Origin: Branchiostoma floridae
Lineage: Eukaryota; Chordata; Leptocardii; Amphioxiformes; Branchiostomatidae
Length of the DNA: 64,000 bases
NCBI RefSeq assembly: GCF_000003815.2
Contig: NC_049985.1
Span: 3,926,157-3,990,156, forward strand
Direction of reading: 5' to 3'
Both the position numbers and the translations under genes were made by a program. The notes under the pieces are model-generated. The model was not told the DNA's origin. It saw only the letters and a list, made by a program, of their open reading frames with translations, and made no database searches. Shown here one piece after another: positions 12,272 through 24,058 of the stretch; the first letter of the stretch is position 1, and each line of letters opens with the position of its first letter.

Positions 12272-12705
12272 GTACTGTACCAGTCATTACCTTTTTGTTG
12301 CATGACGGCATTCTTTGGATAGTCGTCATTCATAGGTTCATGTCGGTGGTTGGTTCCGTACAAACCACGCGTACGACAAACATGGCCGCGCCGTAGTTAA
12401 GATTAAACTCGACCGAAAGAAGTGAAAACTGCGAACTGTTTTTGAGTCTAACTCTCCCTTGCCAACTTAATACATTTTACCAAGCAAAGGATCTACCTTC
12501 AGCCACTAATTTTTCAGACATTTAGACCTTTTTTTTTATGTCTTATTTTATCATAAAAAAGGTCCTTGTCAGCTTTCCCTCATAAATCGCCCTGGCAATA
12601 ACGTTTACGGTTGTATTTGTCAACCTCAAGTATAGAATCACGATTTGTTCATACAGTCTTTGCTTTGATAGGTTAGTGTTTTCATTTATATATTTTATTA
12701 ATCAG

Positions 12706-15700
12706 ATGCTGTTCCTCGTCATTTTGGCCGTTGCGGGAGTCGCTACTGCAGGTGAGTAAATTTTGTTGCTACTGTTTTTCTTCAGAGTGTATTTCTCAAT
12801 TTAGTAAGAACGGCGGTGTGAATCAGGGCTTTTGATTGGTCAACTGGTGAAGTGATTGACTAATCAATTGATTGACAATATCTGTGAAGGGCCTAGTAGT
12901 TCACGGGAAGTTCATTCAGTGTGCACAAGTTGACAAATGTCCATACGTCGTCTCTGGCAAGTTTCTTAAGGTAGTATCTCACTGCACTTGGGGCACCGGT
13001 GCGGCACTGCGGGGTTCGTGCACTAGGGCACTGGCGTGTTATTTTCGCCTTTTTGTAATTAAGCTATTGCGTAATATGTAAAAGTACGACTTAGAAGACA
13101 ACAGAATGCACAAAACGTAAGAAAATTCGTTCTTTATCTCTGAAATTCATTCAGTAATCTTGAGTAAACCCCGCAGTGCTGTACCGGTGCTCAAAGTGCA
13201 GTGAGATACCACCTTTACTATCAATAAAGCCGTTTGATAAGTTGAATAAACTCGAATTGTTAATTGATTGACTTGTTGATTGACAGATGACTGGCAGTGC
13301 ACTACCAGTCTCGGGGGTAACCAACAGTTCGGCCAGTGCGCGCACGTGGACAGCTGTCCGTACAGCTACTACGTCTCGAACAAGTGCCCCAGCTACGGAA
13401 ATGACATCAAGTGCTGCTACAACTGTCACCTGGGCGGATGTTCTACCTCCGGTGGCGGTTCAACAGGAGGTGGGCGTGGCTCTTATATATGTTTAGGTCA
13501 CATACGCTTCTGGGGTAGCCTGGTATCCAGCCGTATCGTGCAGATAGATGTGCAAAAGTTAGGTGTGACGGGTCCTTCGGTGTAATATAGCCAGCTGCTG
13601 CCGCGCCGCGTGCCTGCGAAGCTGGTGTGTTACGCCGAAGGGCGGTTATACTGGCTATATTGATACAGATATACAGCATTATGGCTCCAAATTTTCCCCA
13701 GTCCTCTCTGCAAATAGCCTGGTATTCAGCCGTATCATAGCTCCCGAGTTTCTTCGTCCTTTCCGCAAATAGCCTGGTATTCAGCCGTATTATAGCTCCC
13801 GCGTCTCCTCAGTCCTGTCTGCAAATTAACCTGGTATCCAGTCGTATTATAGCTCGCGAGTCTCTTCTGTCCTCTCCGCAAATACGTACAGAAGGGATTC
13901 GGGAGCTATAACAAGGCTGGTTACCAGCCTATTTCTGGGGCTTTTTTTAGTAAATTTAGACTTTCGGGCGTCATCCTTTCGGCTAACGGGCTACATTTGG
14001 GCTCGGCTGGGATCGAATTTGTTTTAGCCCCAAATTAAAATCAACCGGGGACGCGGCTACAAATAGACACCGTAACCTATAACTAGCCACAAGAACTGGA
14101 ATAAACGAATGCGTCAATTTGCGTCAATCAATACGTCAGTACATTTGTTATGCATTTCGAAACACGATTCTTACGCCTCCCATTCTCCTACGCAGAGTTC
14201 AACGGCGCTAGCAAACCGACAACAGGCGGTTTGCTAGCGTCGTTGGACTCTCCTGTCTCATGCGTAGGAGAATGACTCCTCCCAACCAGTTTCAATCCCT
14301 TCAGGACATCATTCAGGTCTTTTGAACTCCCACTGTAACATTTAAGTTCCCTTAACTACAGACTGCATCTACTGTAGCTAGTAGATATTTCAAATGCTAG
14401 GTGGAAGTTACAATTGATAGTCAACAGATGTAAACCGTAACATTGCTGTGGCTGTCTGCTAGGAGGCGCTCATACATTTTTCTTTGTGCCATTTCCCTAC
14501 AGGTACCTCTGGAACTGGAAGCGGTAAGTAACAATTTTTTTTGTAAATAAAGCGAAACCCATGACCATAAAACTATGGTTGACATTTCACCTTTTACAAT
14601 TATACCTTCGTTCATGGATATGATGCTAGACTAGCCTCCACCAGGCCTTCCTACGGGGGCACGAGGATCGTAGAATTCGGCAAATAAACTTGTGAAATCC
14701 TCGCTTAGATTCATGTTTCCCCTCCGCTGACCGGCTAGTTCACACCTAGGCCACTGTTTACTCAAATAGGCTTTTATTTCTTAGACTCCGTTGCAGTCTT
14801 CGAACGGTTTTTATTGGGGGGTAGCGTTGGTTCGCGCTATTCTCCGTTGGCTGGGTTCTCTTGTGCCGGNNNNNNNNNNNNNNNNNNNNNNNNNNNNNNN
14901 NNNNNNNNNNNNNNNNNNNNNNNNNNNNNNNNNNNNNNNNNNNNNNNNNNNNNNNNNNNNNNNNNNNNNTTATGACATCCAGACCTCTGGCTGGTGCCGA
15001 GGAAGGGAGTATGCTGTGAAAGGGAATTTGCCGTGATAGCGATTTTGCTCCGTCGCTATCACGGCAAACTCCCTTTCCCGGCAGAAGAGAACCCAGCCAA
15101 CGTTGAAAAGCGCGAACCAACGCCCCCCCCCCCCAATAAAAACCAGCCCGTTCGAAGACTGCAACGGAGTCTATTTATTTCTAACTTGGCCAAAGTCCCC
15201 TATTACCATTCCGCCAGGCGGGAGTCTGGTAGCGACTAACTAAGACTAGTCACTCGTCCGAGCCAACAATTGCTATTGTGCCTCTGGCTACAGGAAGCTA
15301 CGGAAACGTTATGGAAATAGACACTACCGGAGCCAGCTCGCAGACAGCCAGCCAGGACAACATCTGGTACTCTGGTAAGTCATCTAGGAACTCAATCTGA
15401 AGCTTGCTTTTGTGATAACGCGGTTGTGATAACTTCGCCTTATTTGAATCAAAACACTTTTGAGTAACGCAGGCGCAAGTATGTGAGAAATCGATCGCTT
15501 TTTCACGCAATGCACTCTTAAACAACGCATCATCATCATCATCACCTTTCTTAGCAGCGACCTAGTTGCTGGCCAATCAACTCCTAGCTTAGGCCTGGGT
15601 CACAATTCCCAACCCGGGGCCCGGCCGGGTAGCTTTCTGGAATAAAAAATATTATAAGAAAGACAACAAAACACACATAACATAGAAAAAAATAGTCAGG

Positions 15701-17809
15701 AGCATAATTTCTATATATTCCTGGGTAGATACTTTTATTTTTCGTTTTCACAAACAGCCCGGCCGGGCCCCGGTTTGGAAATGTGACCCTAGCCTAACAG
15801 GGGAAGGGATATTTGAAGGTCATTCAGAATAAATCCATATAATCTGCATACATGTACATGAATACATGTTACCTCATACAGTCAGTGCAACTGAAAACAA
15901 GACGTAAAAGTTTAAAAGCTGATTTTTTCTGATCCCGTGTTCAGGTACCAGTGCCTCCCACCAGTTGGCCAGTAACGACCTGTCCCGCCTGAACAACTAC
16001 AAGACCCAGATTTTTGAGGCCGCCAACGCCAGGAACATGGACGCCGCCGTCATCGCCGCCATCATCAGCCGCGAGTCTCGCGCAGGCGCAGCACTGGCCT
16101 CCGACGGAACAGGGGATCATGGGAACGGCTACGGGCTCATGCAGGTGGGGAGGGGGGCGTGATTGTGTTAGAAAAGTTGGGAAAACTTACATTAGCATTT
16201 CGGTAGATCGTAAAATTAGCAATTTCCTTTCATACAACCTGTACTGTCTTCTTTTGGAGCAGAACCCGAGGAAAAGGCAGAAAACCTCCCGTCGTAAACT
16301 GATTTCATGGTCAGCGCCGCCATTTTTAAAATTTGTACCTCGCTATCCAAACGAAAACGAGGATCCACTCAAAAACGAGGCTTCTGTGGAACCAGGCAGC
16401 CACTATCGTGGCAGCATGGTTTTACAATGTACTGTATCGGAAAGTGCAGACTGCTCTTCTGTAAAAACGCAGCCTACCGAGTCTTTGAAGAAAGGCAGCC
16501 TACTCTTTACCGTTGCGTTGATAAAGTCCCTCCCCAGACCTCAAACTAGTAGCAGTAACAACTTTGCTGACTTATAACATTTTTTTAAATATGTATTACC
16601 TTATCTCCTGTTTTAAATGGGCAGGTTCCCAGAACTATCGTAGAGTGGAATTTGTTATCATCAAGCACATCATCTTCTCTGGGTAGTTTTAAGGAACGCT
16701 TGCAGATAGATATGCAAAAGTTTTGTGTGTCACGGTCGTTCACTGTAATATAACCAGCTGCTGCCGCGCCGCGTGCCTGCGAAGCTGGTGTGTTGCGCCG
16801 GAGGGCGGTTATACCGGCTATATAGATACAGATACAGATGCCTTCAAGTACAGAGTTTATCAACCTGGGATTGAGGTGTTCGAAAATTCGTACTTTCCCA
16901 GGTGGACATCCGTTACCACACCCCTCAGGGCGGTCCCTACAGCACGACTCACATGAAGCAGGGAACCCAGATCCTCATCGACACCATCAACTGCGTCAAG
17001 CGCAACCACCCTGACTGGACCCTCAACATGGCCCTCAAGGGTAACCGTCTTTTTTTGAGTTTCGTTTTTAAGAAAATGATCGTATTAATTATCGTCTTCT
17101 TCGGTAATATTATTTTATCAAGAACGGAATGTTTAATCGCCGAAGTCATTGACATAACTTAGGGAGGAGCACAATGAAAGAGAGGTACGAGTATTGTAAT
17201 CAGATTCTTTTTCATTTATTCATTTTGATGTGCGGCAGACTGCCTGACTTCAAAGCAGAAATGGATCCACGGAGCAATATGATACATGTACTGTACATGT
17301 ACTTGGAGAATTCCCAGTCAGTGGTTTGGCTCTGGCCCAATGTTGTAGATAAGTAGAGATAAGTAGGATGACTCATTGCAAAGCCCACATAAGCTGTCAG
17401 GGTACCCATTTATAGCCTCCACAGATCCACCATGGAAAAATAGTAGAAATTGGCCAAATAAGACAGAAAACACGCCAGCGGAGCACAGTTTGCGACGTGT
17501 TTAAAAGGACTAAGTTTCCACCAGGCCAGCCAACACTCCTTAATCAATCAATTAACTTATACTAGGCTTTTATTACTAACTTGGACAAAGTGTCCTATTG
17601 GGCCAGGCGGGAGTCTGGTAGAGACTACTCATTTAGGGCTTGTTTCATAGATTTTTTTCCTCTTTGTATTTCCAGGCGGAATTTCCGGATACAATGCCGG
17701 GTGCGGTAACGTGCAGACGTACGCCGGGATGGACGGTGGCACCACCGGAGAAGATTACGCCAACGACGTCGTCGCGCGCGCCCAGTGGCTGAAGGGACAA
17801 GGCTTCTAG
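12706..17809 (+). CDS. Goose-type (g-type) lysozyme A, secreted, with one eight-cysteine module
   Basis: Seven coding exons with exact GT-AG borders give 267 residues: 12706-12751, 13287-13469, 14503-14523, 15294-15374, 15945-16144, 16902-17040 and 17676-17809. The protein begins with a signal peptide ([15 protein letters not shown]). A module with eight cysteines follows (C20, 33, 39, 49, 58, 59, 62, 67), then a short Gly/Ser/Thr linker. The GH23 lysozyme domain runs from about 85 to the end. By alignment with goose lysozyme, SRES carries the catalytic Glu (154), and the aspartates of GDHG (168) and QVD (179) are the usual helpers. [17 protein letters not shown] and [13 protein letters not shown] are family signatures. 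It should cleave peptidoglycan in extracellular defence or digestion. The first introns are phase 1, which permits module shuffling. AATAAA lies at 17874. Confidence 0.95.
13515..13935. mobile_element. Inverted-repeat element (AGCCTGGTATCCAGCCGTAT family)
   Basis: AGCCTGGTATCCAGCCGTAT recurs at 13516, about 13717, 13771 and 13829, with TCTTCTGTCCTCTCCGCAAA. An inverted copy closes the block (GGGAGCTATAACAAGGCTGG, then TTACCAGCCT). A related hairpin is at 42970-43105. It lies in intron 2 of lysozyme A. Confidence 0.55.
13555..13662. mobile_element. Short hairpin MITE (TAATATAGCCAGCTGCTGCC family), copy 1
   Basis: TATAGCCAGCTGCTGCCGCG opens it, and TTATACTGGCTATA closes it in inverted form. 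A near-identical copy is at 16720-16826 in intron 5 of the same gene. Both are roughly 100 bp, and this one appears nested in the surrounding element. Confidence 0.55.
14166..14280. repeat. Imperfect palindrome
   Basis: CATTCTCCTACGCAGAG and GCTAGCAAACCG are repeated in inverted order (CGGTTTGCTAGC, then ATGCGTAGGAGAATG), forming a ~110-bp hairpin in intron 2 of lysozyme A. This is typical of a MITE. Confidence 0.6.
14782..15171. repeat. Large palindrome containing a 100-N assembly gap
   Basis: GACTCCGTTGCAGTCTTCGA (14784) and the following ~85 bases reappear in inverted form at about 15079-15171. Between the arms are 100 Ns (14870-14969) and a smaller inner hairpin (CCGTGATAGCGA / TCGCTATCACGG). 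The gap probably reflects assembly failure at the hairpin. Its true length is unknown. It lies in intron 3 of lysozyme A. Confidence 0.8.
16720..16826. mobile_element. Short hairpin MITE (TAATATAGCCAGCTGCTGCC family), copy 2
   Basis: Nearly identical over ~100 bp to 13555-13662, with the same inverted ends. It is in the intron between exons 15945-16144 and 16902-17040 of lysozyme A. Confidence 0.6.
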
Positions 17810-17873
17810 CTTTTAGGCGTCAAGAACATCAAATAGACCGGCAACTCATGAAAGGGAGATGATTGAATGATGA

Positions 17874-17879
17874 AATAAA
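17874..17879 (+). terminator. Polyadenylation signal of lysozyme A
   Basis: AATAAA occurs 65 bases after the stop codon, at the usual position for cleavage and polyadenylation shortly downstream. Confidence 0.6.
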
Positions 17880-18299
17880 TTCATTATCTGAAGATGATTT
17901 AAGATGTCTTGCCATGCGTTGTTTTCGCTAAGTTGTTATTGAGTAACATATATATTGTACTTACAAAAAAAGCAAAATGTGAAGAACTTGATACCTCCGG
18001 GAGACCCCCGGTATCAACTGTTTATTTCCAGGGCCAGTCCGGTATCTAGAATTATTACTACAATTATTACTTTTTCTAAGGACAAAGGGCAACAGACAGT
18101 ACATTTAGGTAAATACAAGTTAGACTAAGAAATACTCCGTAAGTGAAATGCGCATAGTTCATGTAAGCAATATGCAGTACTTTGATTTTCGGGACTACAT
18201 ATCCTAACCCGGTAAATTAGGGTTAATAAGGCAAAGGTTAAATGTGGGGTATATTTGCATACTAGTATTTACCAAGGAGGAATGTAATGTTACCTTAAT

Positions 18300-19400
18300 T
18301 CATCTTTACCCCACGTTACCCTTTTGTGGCCAACATGCCCTACTTAATCATTTTCGTGCAGGCCGCGGATTGGATATTTGGCGTGGGCGGAATGAGGTTA
18401 ATTGAGTGCCGAAGCTCATAAGCACAGAAAGGAGGATGAAGTCTTGCAAAGTTAATGGAGATGGCGTCATTACTTGGCATTAATAGCCACTTTGAGGCTT
18501 CAGATGCACTCTTTTCCGCTTCAGCTCTCTTCTGTGCATTCGTACTTTGTAAACGAAATTGGCTATTTGGCTGATCAATTCAGCACACTTTCATGAAGTC
18601 ACGTATCACGATGTTACAATTTGTTTGCAAAATAAGTCATGGAAAAAATCAAGTAATGACGCTTGAAGTTTGGTTTCAAAGTAGATATTCCCACTGGTTC
18701 AATTACTACTCTCACTGTACAATATTATGTCATATTAATACTTCATTGATTTTGCTGTGTGTGCTACGGTGTGCATGACACAAACATTGTCAATTTTGAT
18801 TCTTTATGATTGGGGTATGAATGTCCCGAGAGGGTTAATAAGATAAAAGTTGTTGCTGGTTCCGTAAGCCAACTGGGTAGGGTCTTTTGAAAGTACGCAA
18901 AGCGGAGGCGAATGCGAACAAAATTATTCAGGTAAAAGCATAATTATAAAGCCACTGTCCGTAAATGTGAGAAAATTTCCGCATGCAAGTAAGGGAAATC
19001 GATTGCTAGATGCATATCCTAGACGTTATCCGATAAATGCTGGCAAATGTGGGTAATATCGGACATAAACCTAGTAGCAAATGTAATAATCTACGATAAA
19101 ATGTGTTTACGATAAATGTGACTTTTACTCGGCTTTGTAGTACATTTACCCCATGTGGCCAACATATCCCAACTAAACCCGTGCGTGTGCGTCGTGACTA
19201 GGCAATTAGGCGTGGGTGGAAGGAGATGAAATGTACGCCGAAGCTTTTAAGTACATCAAGGAGGGGGAAGCCTAGCAGCGTTAATATAATTAAAGGGTGT
19301 CTTATGACATCACAAGCCGCTGGGTTCAGCTTTATTTGCGCTTGATAAAACACTCTACTGCGCCTCGGGAGCTCTCTCCAGAGCACTCCTCTCCTTGCAG
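18300..19400. repeat. Duplicated block upstream of the GPCR gene
   Basis: Sequence near 18303-18545 (TTTACCCCACGTTACC, TGTGGCCAACATGCCC, ATTTGGCGTGGGCGGAATGA, GCCGAAGCTCATAAGCAC) recurs in the same order at about 19145-19400 (TTTACCCCATGTGGCC, AGGCGTGGGTGGAAGGAGAT, GCCGAAGCTTTTAAGTAC). The copies are ~840 bp apart and diverged. They could be duplicated promoter sequence or a repeat family. The second copy ends ~220 bp before the GPCR start codon. Confidence 0.5.
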
Positions 19401-20096
19401 TATTGCGCAGAGGAATCTGGAAAAATCAAAACAGCATGTTAACTTCTCCTCCTCTTACATAAAGAAGCTGGGTACAGATTGGCCAGATTGTAAGCCTCAC
19501 CGTCTAAAACTTGGCCTTCTCCTCCAACCTGTTAACAGACCAGAAGGGACTTGTGTTGTTTGTGTGGACCTTGTCAGTAAAGCGGTCTTCAACTGGAAAC
19601 ATACTGCGGATCAGAGATATGGATATGTGGAACGAATCCTTTACGAGCAACGAGACCGCTCCGGTGCTCTCTCGGTCTCCTGCGGAGCCGGCCTTCATCA
19701 TCACCGTAGCCGTGCTGGCCATTGCCGGTAACCTCCTCGTGGTTGTAGTAACCTGCAGACGACAGACGTTCCCCTCCGCCAGCCGGCTCTTCATCGCCTC
19801 CATGGCGTGTTCGGACCTGCTGCTCGGCTCGACGTTCCCGGCGATGGTGGCGCCTGCCGAGGCCGGGCAGTGGGTGTTCTCGGACACAGCCGCTCAGGCC
19901 AGTGCCGTGATCGTGATGTCATCCATGGGGATAACGTACTCAGCTCTAGCAGGTAACATTTCCGTTTACATCTGACTGAGAACACCGAAGAGAGAGTAGA
20001 GCAACTAGGACTTCGCCTAGAAGAAATTGAACTCCGACTGTTTTTGCCATGCTTTTAGGCATTTTATCTATTGGTCTTTCTAATTTGGTGGTCATA

Positions 20097-20330
20097 ATAC
20101 CCCTGTCACATTTGGCGAAAATCGATCGGACGACGATTCTGCGGCAATCGCCCGTGCCTCGATTATAATAATAACTTTATTGTACAACAATTGTACAAGG
20201 TACAAAGTATAGCTTTTATGTGACAGGGACGGTTTTTAGGTGAAAAATACGCGCAACCCACTGTCGATCTTAAATATGGCCGATCTTCTATCGATACGCC
20301 CGAAGATCGTGGATAATGTGACAGGGGTAT
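20097..20330. mobile_element. MITE with ACCCCTGTCACAT ends, copy 1
   Basis: ATACCCCTGTCACAT opens and ATGTGACAGGGGTAT closes the ~234-bp element. It shares its body (GATCGGACGACGATTCTGCG, ACAAGGTACAAAGTAT) with 41227-41452, and its GATCGGACGACGA motif with 59526-59722. It lies in the GPCR intron. Confidence 0.7.
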
Positions 20331-20436
20331 AAAGAATTCGTCATAAAATAGAACGTGCGGCCAAAATGCCCCAAACACGTCTAAAACAGCCGGAGCTGAA
20401 CCTCTGCTTAGAGCTCTAGAGAGTAGCATTGGGGAG

Positions 20437-21325
20437 CTACGAGGGGGGTTCAATAAGTTCTTTGCCTCACCAAGAAATAACAAGCACAACTCAGATTTTC
20501 AGGCACAACTTCATAGTATGAAGTCTTTTATCAATATCCTCCAAATTTCAAATCATTGGAGTCATTACTTTCCAGGCATTCGTTTTTTCTAAATTAGAAG
20601 GTAAGTGGCGAGAAAAAAAGTTGTGTGAATTGTGATCAGACATGTGTTGGTCTAGTTTCCCATGCCATAAATTAACAAAAGACGTTGTCAAAATGTTTGA
20701 TAATGATTCTCTTCCTATTTCAAGCAAAAAGAATTGGGTTTCTAACTTCCAGCAGCGCAAATTGACCCACACACTCAGGTCAGGTCAATTGTCCACGTTT
20801 TTTTCCTTCTCCCTCACCTAACGTTACTGGGTGTCGCCTGCAAAGTAATGATCACACTAATTTGAATTTTGGTACATATTTATATAAGACTTTATACTTG
20901 ACATCTATGCTTCGAAATCTGAGCTGTGCTTATTTTTTCTCGGTAAAGTCGGGGACTTATTGATAACCCCACGTACATGTATAAAGTCTTATATAAATGT
21001 GTACCAAAATTCAAATTATTGTGATCATCATGTTGCAGGCGACACCCAGTAACGTTAGGTAAGGGATAACGAAAAAAAAAGGTGGACAATTGATCTGCAA
21101 CCTGAGGTGTGAGGTCAAATTGTCTGATCACACTTCACCCTTCTTTTTCTCCCCACTTACCTTCTAATTTAGAAAAAACGAATGCCTGGAAAGTAATGAC
21201 TCCAATGATTTGTAATTTGGAGGATATTGATAAAAGACTTCATACTATGAAGTTGTGCCTGAAAATCTGAGTTGTGCTTGTTATTTCTTGGTGAGGCAAA
21301 GAACTTATTGAACCCCCCTCGTAAG
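20437..21325. mobile_element. Mariner-like composite inverted-repeat element, copy A
   Basis: TACGAGGGGGGTTCAATAAG opens the element and its exact inverse closes it, with TA at both borders. A second inverted pair sits inside (TTATTGATAACCCCACGTAC; CTCACCTAACGTTACTGGGT). The whole ~885 bp is repeated in reverse orientation at 37068-37948. No transposase frame is present. The style of the ends fits mariner-type elements; this is inference. Confidence 0.75.
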
Positions 21326-21958
21326 TAAAAGTGAACCACCGTCCATCTACAATGTGGGGAAAAGCTAAAATAACCTCTTTGCTTATATAAGATTTTCATA
21401 TAGTGAATAATTTGTTTGCTGAGTAAGGCTATGCTGATTTGATTATATGAATGACACACTCTGGGAACCCCAAAAGTGATGTAACATTTGATCCATGTCA
21501 ACATATCTTAACCAGGAAGGAAAGAATATGGTACTGTAATCTCCATATTGATCATATCATCATATTCTACAACGTTTTCTCATAGTTTTTGATTTGGACA
21601 CCGTCATACAAAATACATCCATAGATCTCTTTCTTTCTCTGTATTCAGATTTTGCTATCCAGATATTATAATAAACTATAATGTAATGTCGTTGTCATTA
21701 GGTCTGAACCTGGACCGGTACTACGCTCTGATGAACAGTGGGGAGGGCATCTCTCGCAAGAAGGCGTGGATCTTTCTGATCTCAGCCTGGGTTGGGATTT
21801 ACGCCTGGTATATCTTCTCTACAGTCTATGGGGTTCCGGTGTATTACGATCCAGTCATGGCCATGGCTACATATGATCTAAAGGCCCACGTATGGTTCAC
21901 AACAGGCACGATTGTGCTATCATGTATTCCTCTTGTTGTTACCATGTATTGTGTTGAA

Positions 21959-22391
21959 TAGGGCTGGGTACCGGTACAGAAAATTCACCACCAGGTCCGG
22001 TTCAGGTCCAAAGGATCAGGTCCAGGTCCGGACCTGAACCTGGACCTGATTCAGCATGACTCATACCAATGGTCCATTTCACTACATAGAAATTTGTTTG
22101 GTGGAGTATGAGGCTTACACTAACGTTTTAAAATCCTACAACGCTAACTGCACCTGTAAGATTGGCTGTAAAACTTGGTAGAAATTACTATAAACTCTAC
22201 TCTACTTCACTCTTGTTATTTTCTTCCACCTGCAAGCGCCAAAACGAGTGAATGGCTGATAGAATAATCTGTTAATTTTCTAATCGGTCCAACATCCGGT
22301 CCACCTAATTTTTTTAGGTCCGGTTTTTCTGGACCGGTCCAATAAGAAAAACCGGTTTTGCACCGGTACGCTGTACCGATACCCAGCCCTA
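21959..22391. mobile_element. hAT-like MITE inserted in the GPCR exon
   Basis: The ends are inverted: TAGGGCTGGGTACCGGTACA at the left and, read in reverse, TAGGGCTGGGTATCGGTACA at the right, with one mismatch over 20 bases. GTGTTGAA is present on both sides (21951-21958 and 22392-22399), an 8-bp target duplication as made by hAT transposases. The interior is built of GGTCCGG repeats with no coding frame. Confidence 0.85.
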
Positions 22392-23175
22392 GTGTTGAAC
22401 GAATCTTACGAGCACTGTGTGCTCTTCACGAGCCGCCGGCTGCTGCAGTTTTCTACATCAGCGTGAATGGTCCCGGTGTTGCATCTCAGAACTCCACTCC
22501 TCAACAACAACAACCAGCACCTCAAAACTACAACAGTGACCGCTCGCTTGCTAAGATTGTACTAATCTTAACCATAGTGCAAACTGCGATAACCTTGCCG
22601 TGCTTCTGTGCAATGCTGGCACGTCTGTTGGGTTATGATCTACCAACCTTCCTGTTCTGGTCCGTCTGGGTATCAACGGCCAACACTTTCCTGGACGTTG
22701 TGGTGTACAGTCTGTGTCAGCAATCATTCCGTACGGCTATGGCTGAGACAATGATGTTTGTCGCCTCCTCTCTGTACAACGTGTACCGCAGCAGAAACCG
22801 CGTACACGTGGACCAACAGAATATAGAAATGAGCACTCTGTAAGATTGGCAAGAGATTGTATTTTTTTGCAGATGTACATATATACCATGATTGATTATG
22901 TAATAAAATGTATGATTATTGATTTTTAATGTCGTCTTTCGGACTTTCGGATTAGTGCAGCGAGTCATTTCATCTGAAGAAGGTCGGAGTGTTCGGCCGA
23001 ATTTATGGTGAGTCCCTTTTAGTGTTGGAACAAAGTTTAAACTTTTTCAATATGGCATTTACCAACACAGATAAGCTTTCATTCGAACTCGTTTGATTTT
23101 TACATCAACGACTAGTTCTACCACCTTTGAACACCTGCTACTCTGGCATTTGCAACCATCTTTCCATCCGGCGTC

Positions 23176-23362
23176 TTGTGTGGTGTAACTGTTAGAGCGT
23201 TCGGCTCGGAACCTAGAGGTCCCGAGTTCGATCCCCGCCGTGCCCCCGGCGTTGGGCCTCTGGGAAAGGTACTAGTACTTTACACGACCTTTCTCACTTC
23301 ACCCAGGTGTATAAATAGGTACCTGACTTTGGTCGGGGAGGTAAAATAAAAGGTCTACCTTT
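23176..23362 (+). mobile_element. tRNA-derived SINE
   Basis: The head resembles a tRNA: TGGTGTAACTGTTAGAGC approximates an A box, and GAGTTCGATCCCC matches a B box ~35 bases on. The body after it (GTACTTTACACGACCTTTCT, TAAATAGGTACCTGACTT) extends beyond tRNA length and recurs in altered form near 35750. There is no intact 3' half of a tRNA, so this is a SINE rather than a tRNA gene. Confidence 0.65.
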
Positions 23363-23399
23363 ACTTTCTGTCTGTGTATGGACACTGTTAATATAAGTT

Positions 23400-24058
23400 A
23401 CTAGCTTGAGCGCAGTGCCACATCAAAAGGAAAATAGAAGAAAAACATTTTGCGGGCTGTTACCGGGGATAGAACAGATGTCGCCGGAATGAGGAGATCA
23501 TAGACTAACATCATCGCTGCGAACAGCCGACTTATTTCTGCCTTATAATTATGTAATCAGTACAGAGGCCCGAAGCATTTGATCAGCTCATGACAAGGTA
23601 CTCCAAGTTAATTGTTTGCAAGTCCCCTTGATTACTTGAAATGAGTAATAATGACTCTCTGACGTACGAGGCACCGGATTCTGGTTAGCAAATTATGCAA
23701 TTCTGCTGAGCACAATATCGCATTTCTGATAATGTTTTGCTTGCTTTGGCGTTGTTTTCCAACGCTTGGAATGTGAGAAAATGACGCAGATATGTTGGAA
23801 ATTACAAATGTCAACCTAACTTGAGATCTTAACGTTCAGAAAGGTCACTGTAGCGCAGCTATCTTCACGACATACGGATACGAATACATATGTCGCACCA
23901 GGAGAATGTCTACCGTCATTGCGTCAAACTATTCTAAAATAAAAAAAAAGGACTCCAAACACTTGAAACAATATTTATCATCTTATTCAAATCTCATAAT
24001 CAATCATCCAATTTTTTTCAGCAGACTCTTCGTCATGCTTGACTGGCAGATAGAGTGC
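23400..24058. other. Intergenic DNA between the GPCR and lysozyme B
   Basis: No coding or RNA feature recognised. The two convergent genes end on either side. Confidence 0.4.

Larger units (their letters stand above)
19619..22843 (+). pseudogene. Class A (rhodopsin-like) GPCR, second exon interrupted by a transposon
   Basis: Exon 1 (19619-19952) codes a glycosylatable N-terminus (NES, NET), TM1 with GNLLV, TM2 with the conserved Asp in MACSDLLLG, and TM3. Exon 2 (21702-22843) continues with LDRY (the DRY motif, residues 116-118), TM4, TM5, a Gln/Asn-rich third loop, TM6 and an NPxxY-like NTFLDVVVY in TM7. A 433-bp element lies at 21959-22391 with an 8-bp target duplication. It puts a TAG in frame immediately after TM5, so this copy cannot make a full receptor unless the element is removed. 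Without element and duplicate, the two exons total 1035 coding bases, a whole number of codons (344 residues). TM6 has C-F-C where CWxP is usual. The ligand is unknown; an aminergic or peptide type cannot be chosen from sequence alone. The intron also carries two MITEs. Confidence 0.8.

Noticed and set aside
23176-23260. A tRNA gene
   Set aside because: A- and B-box-like sequences are present but no complete cloverleaf or 3' acceptor stem; the body continues as a repeat, so SINE.
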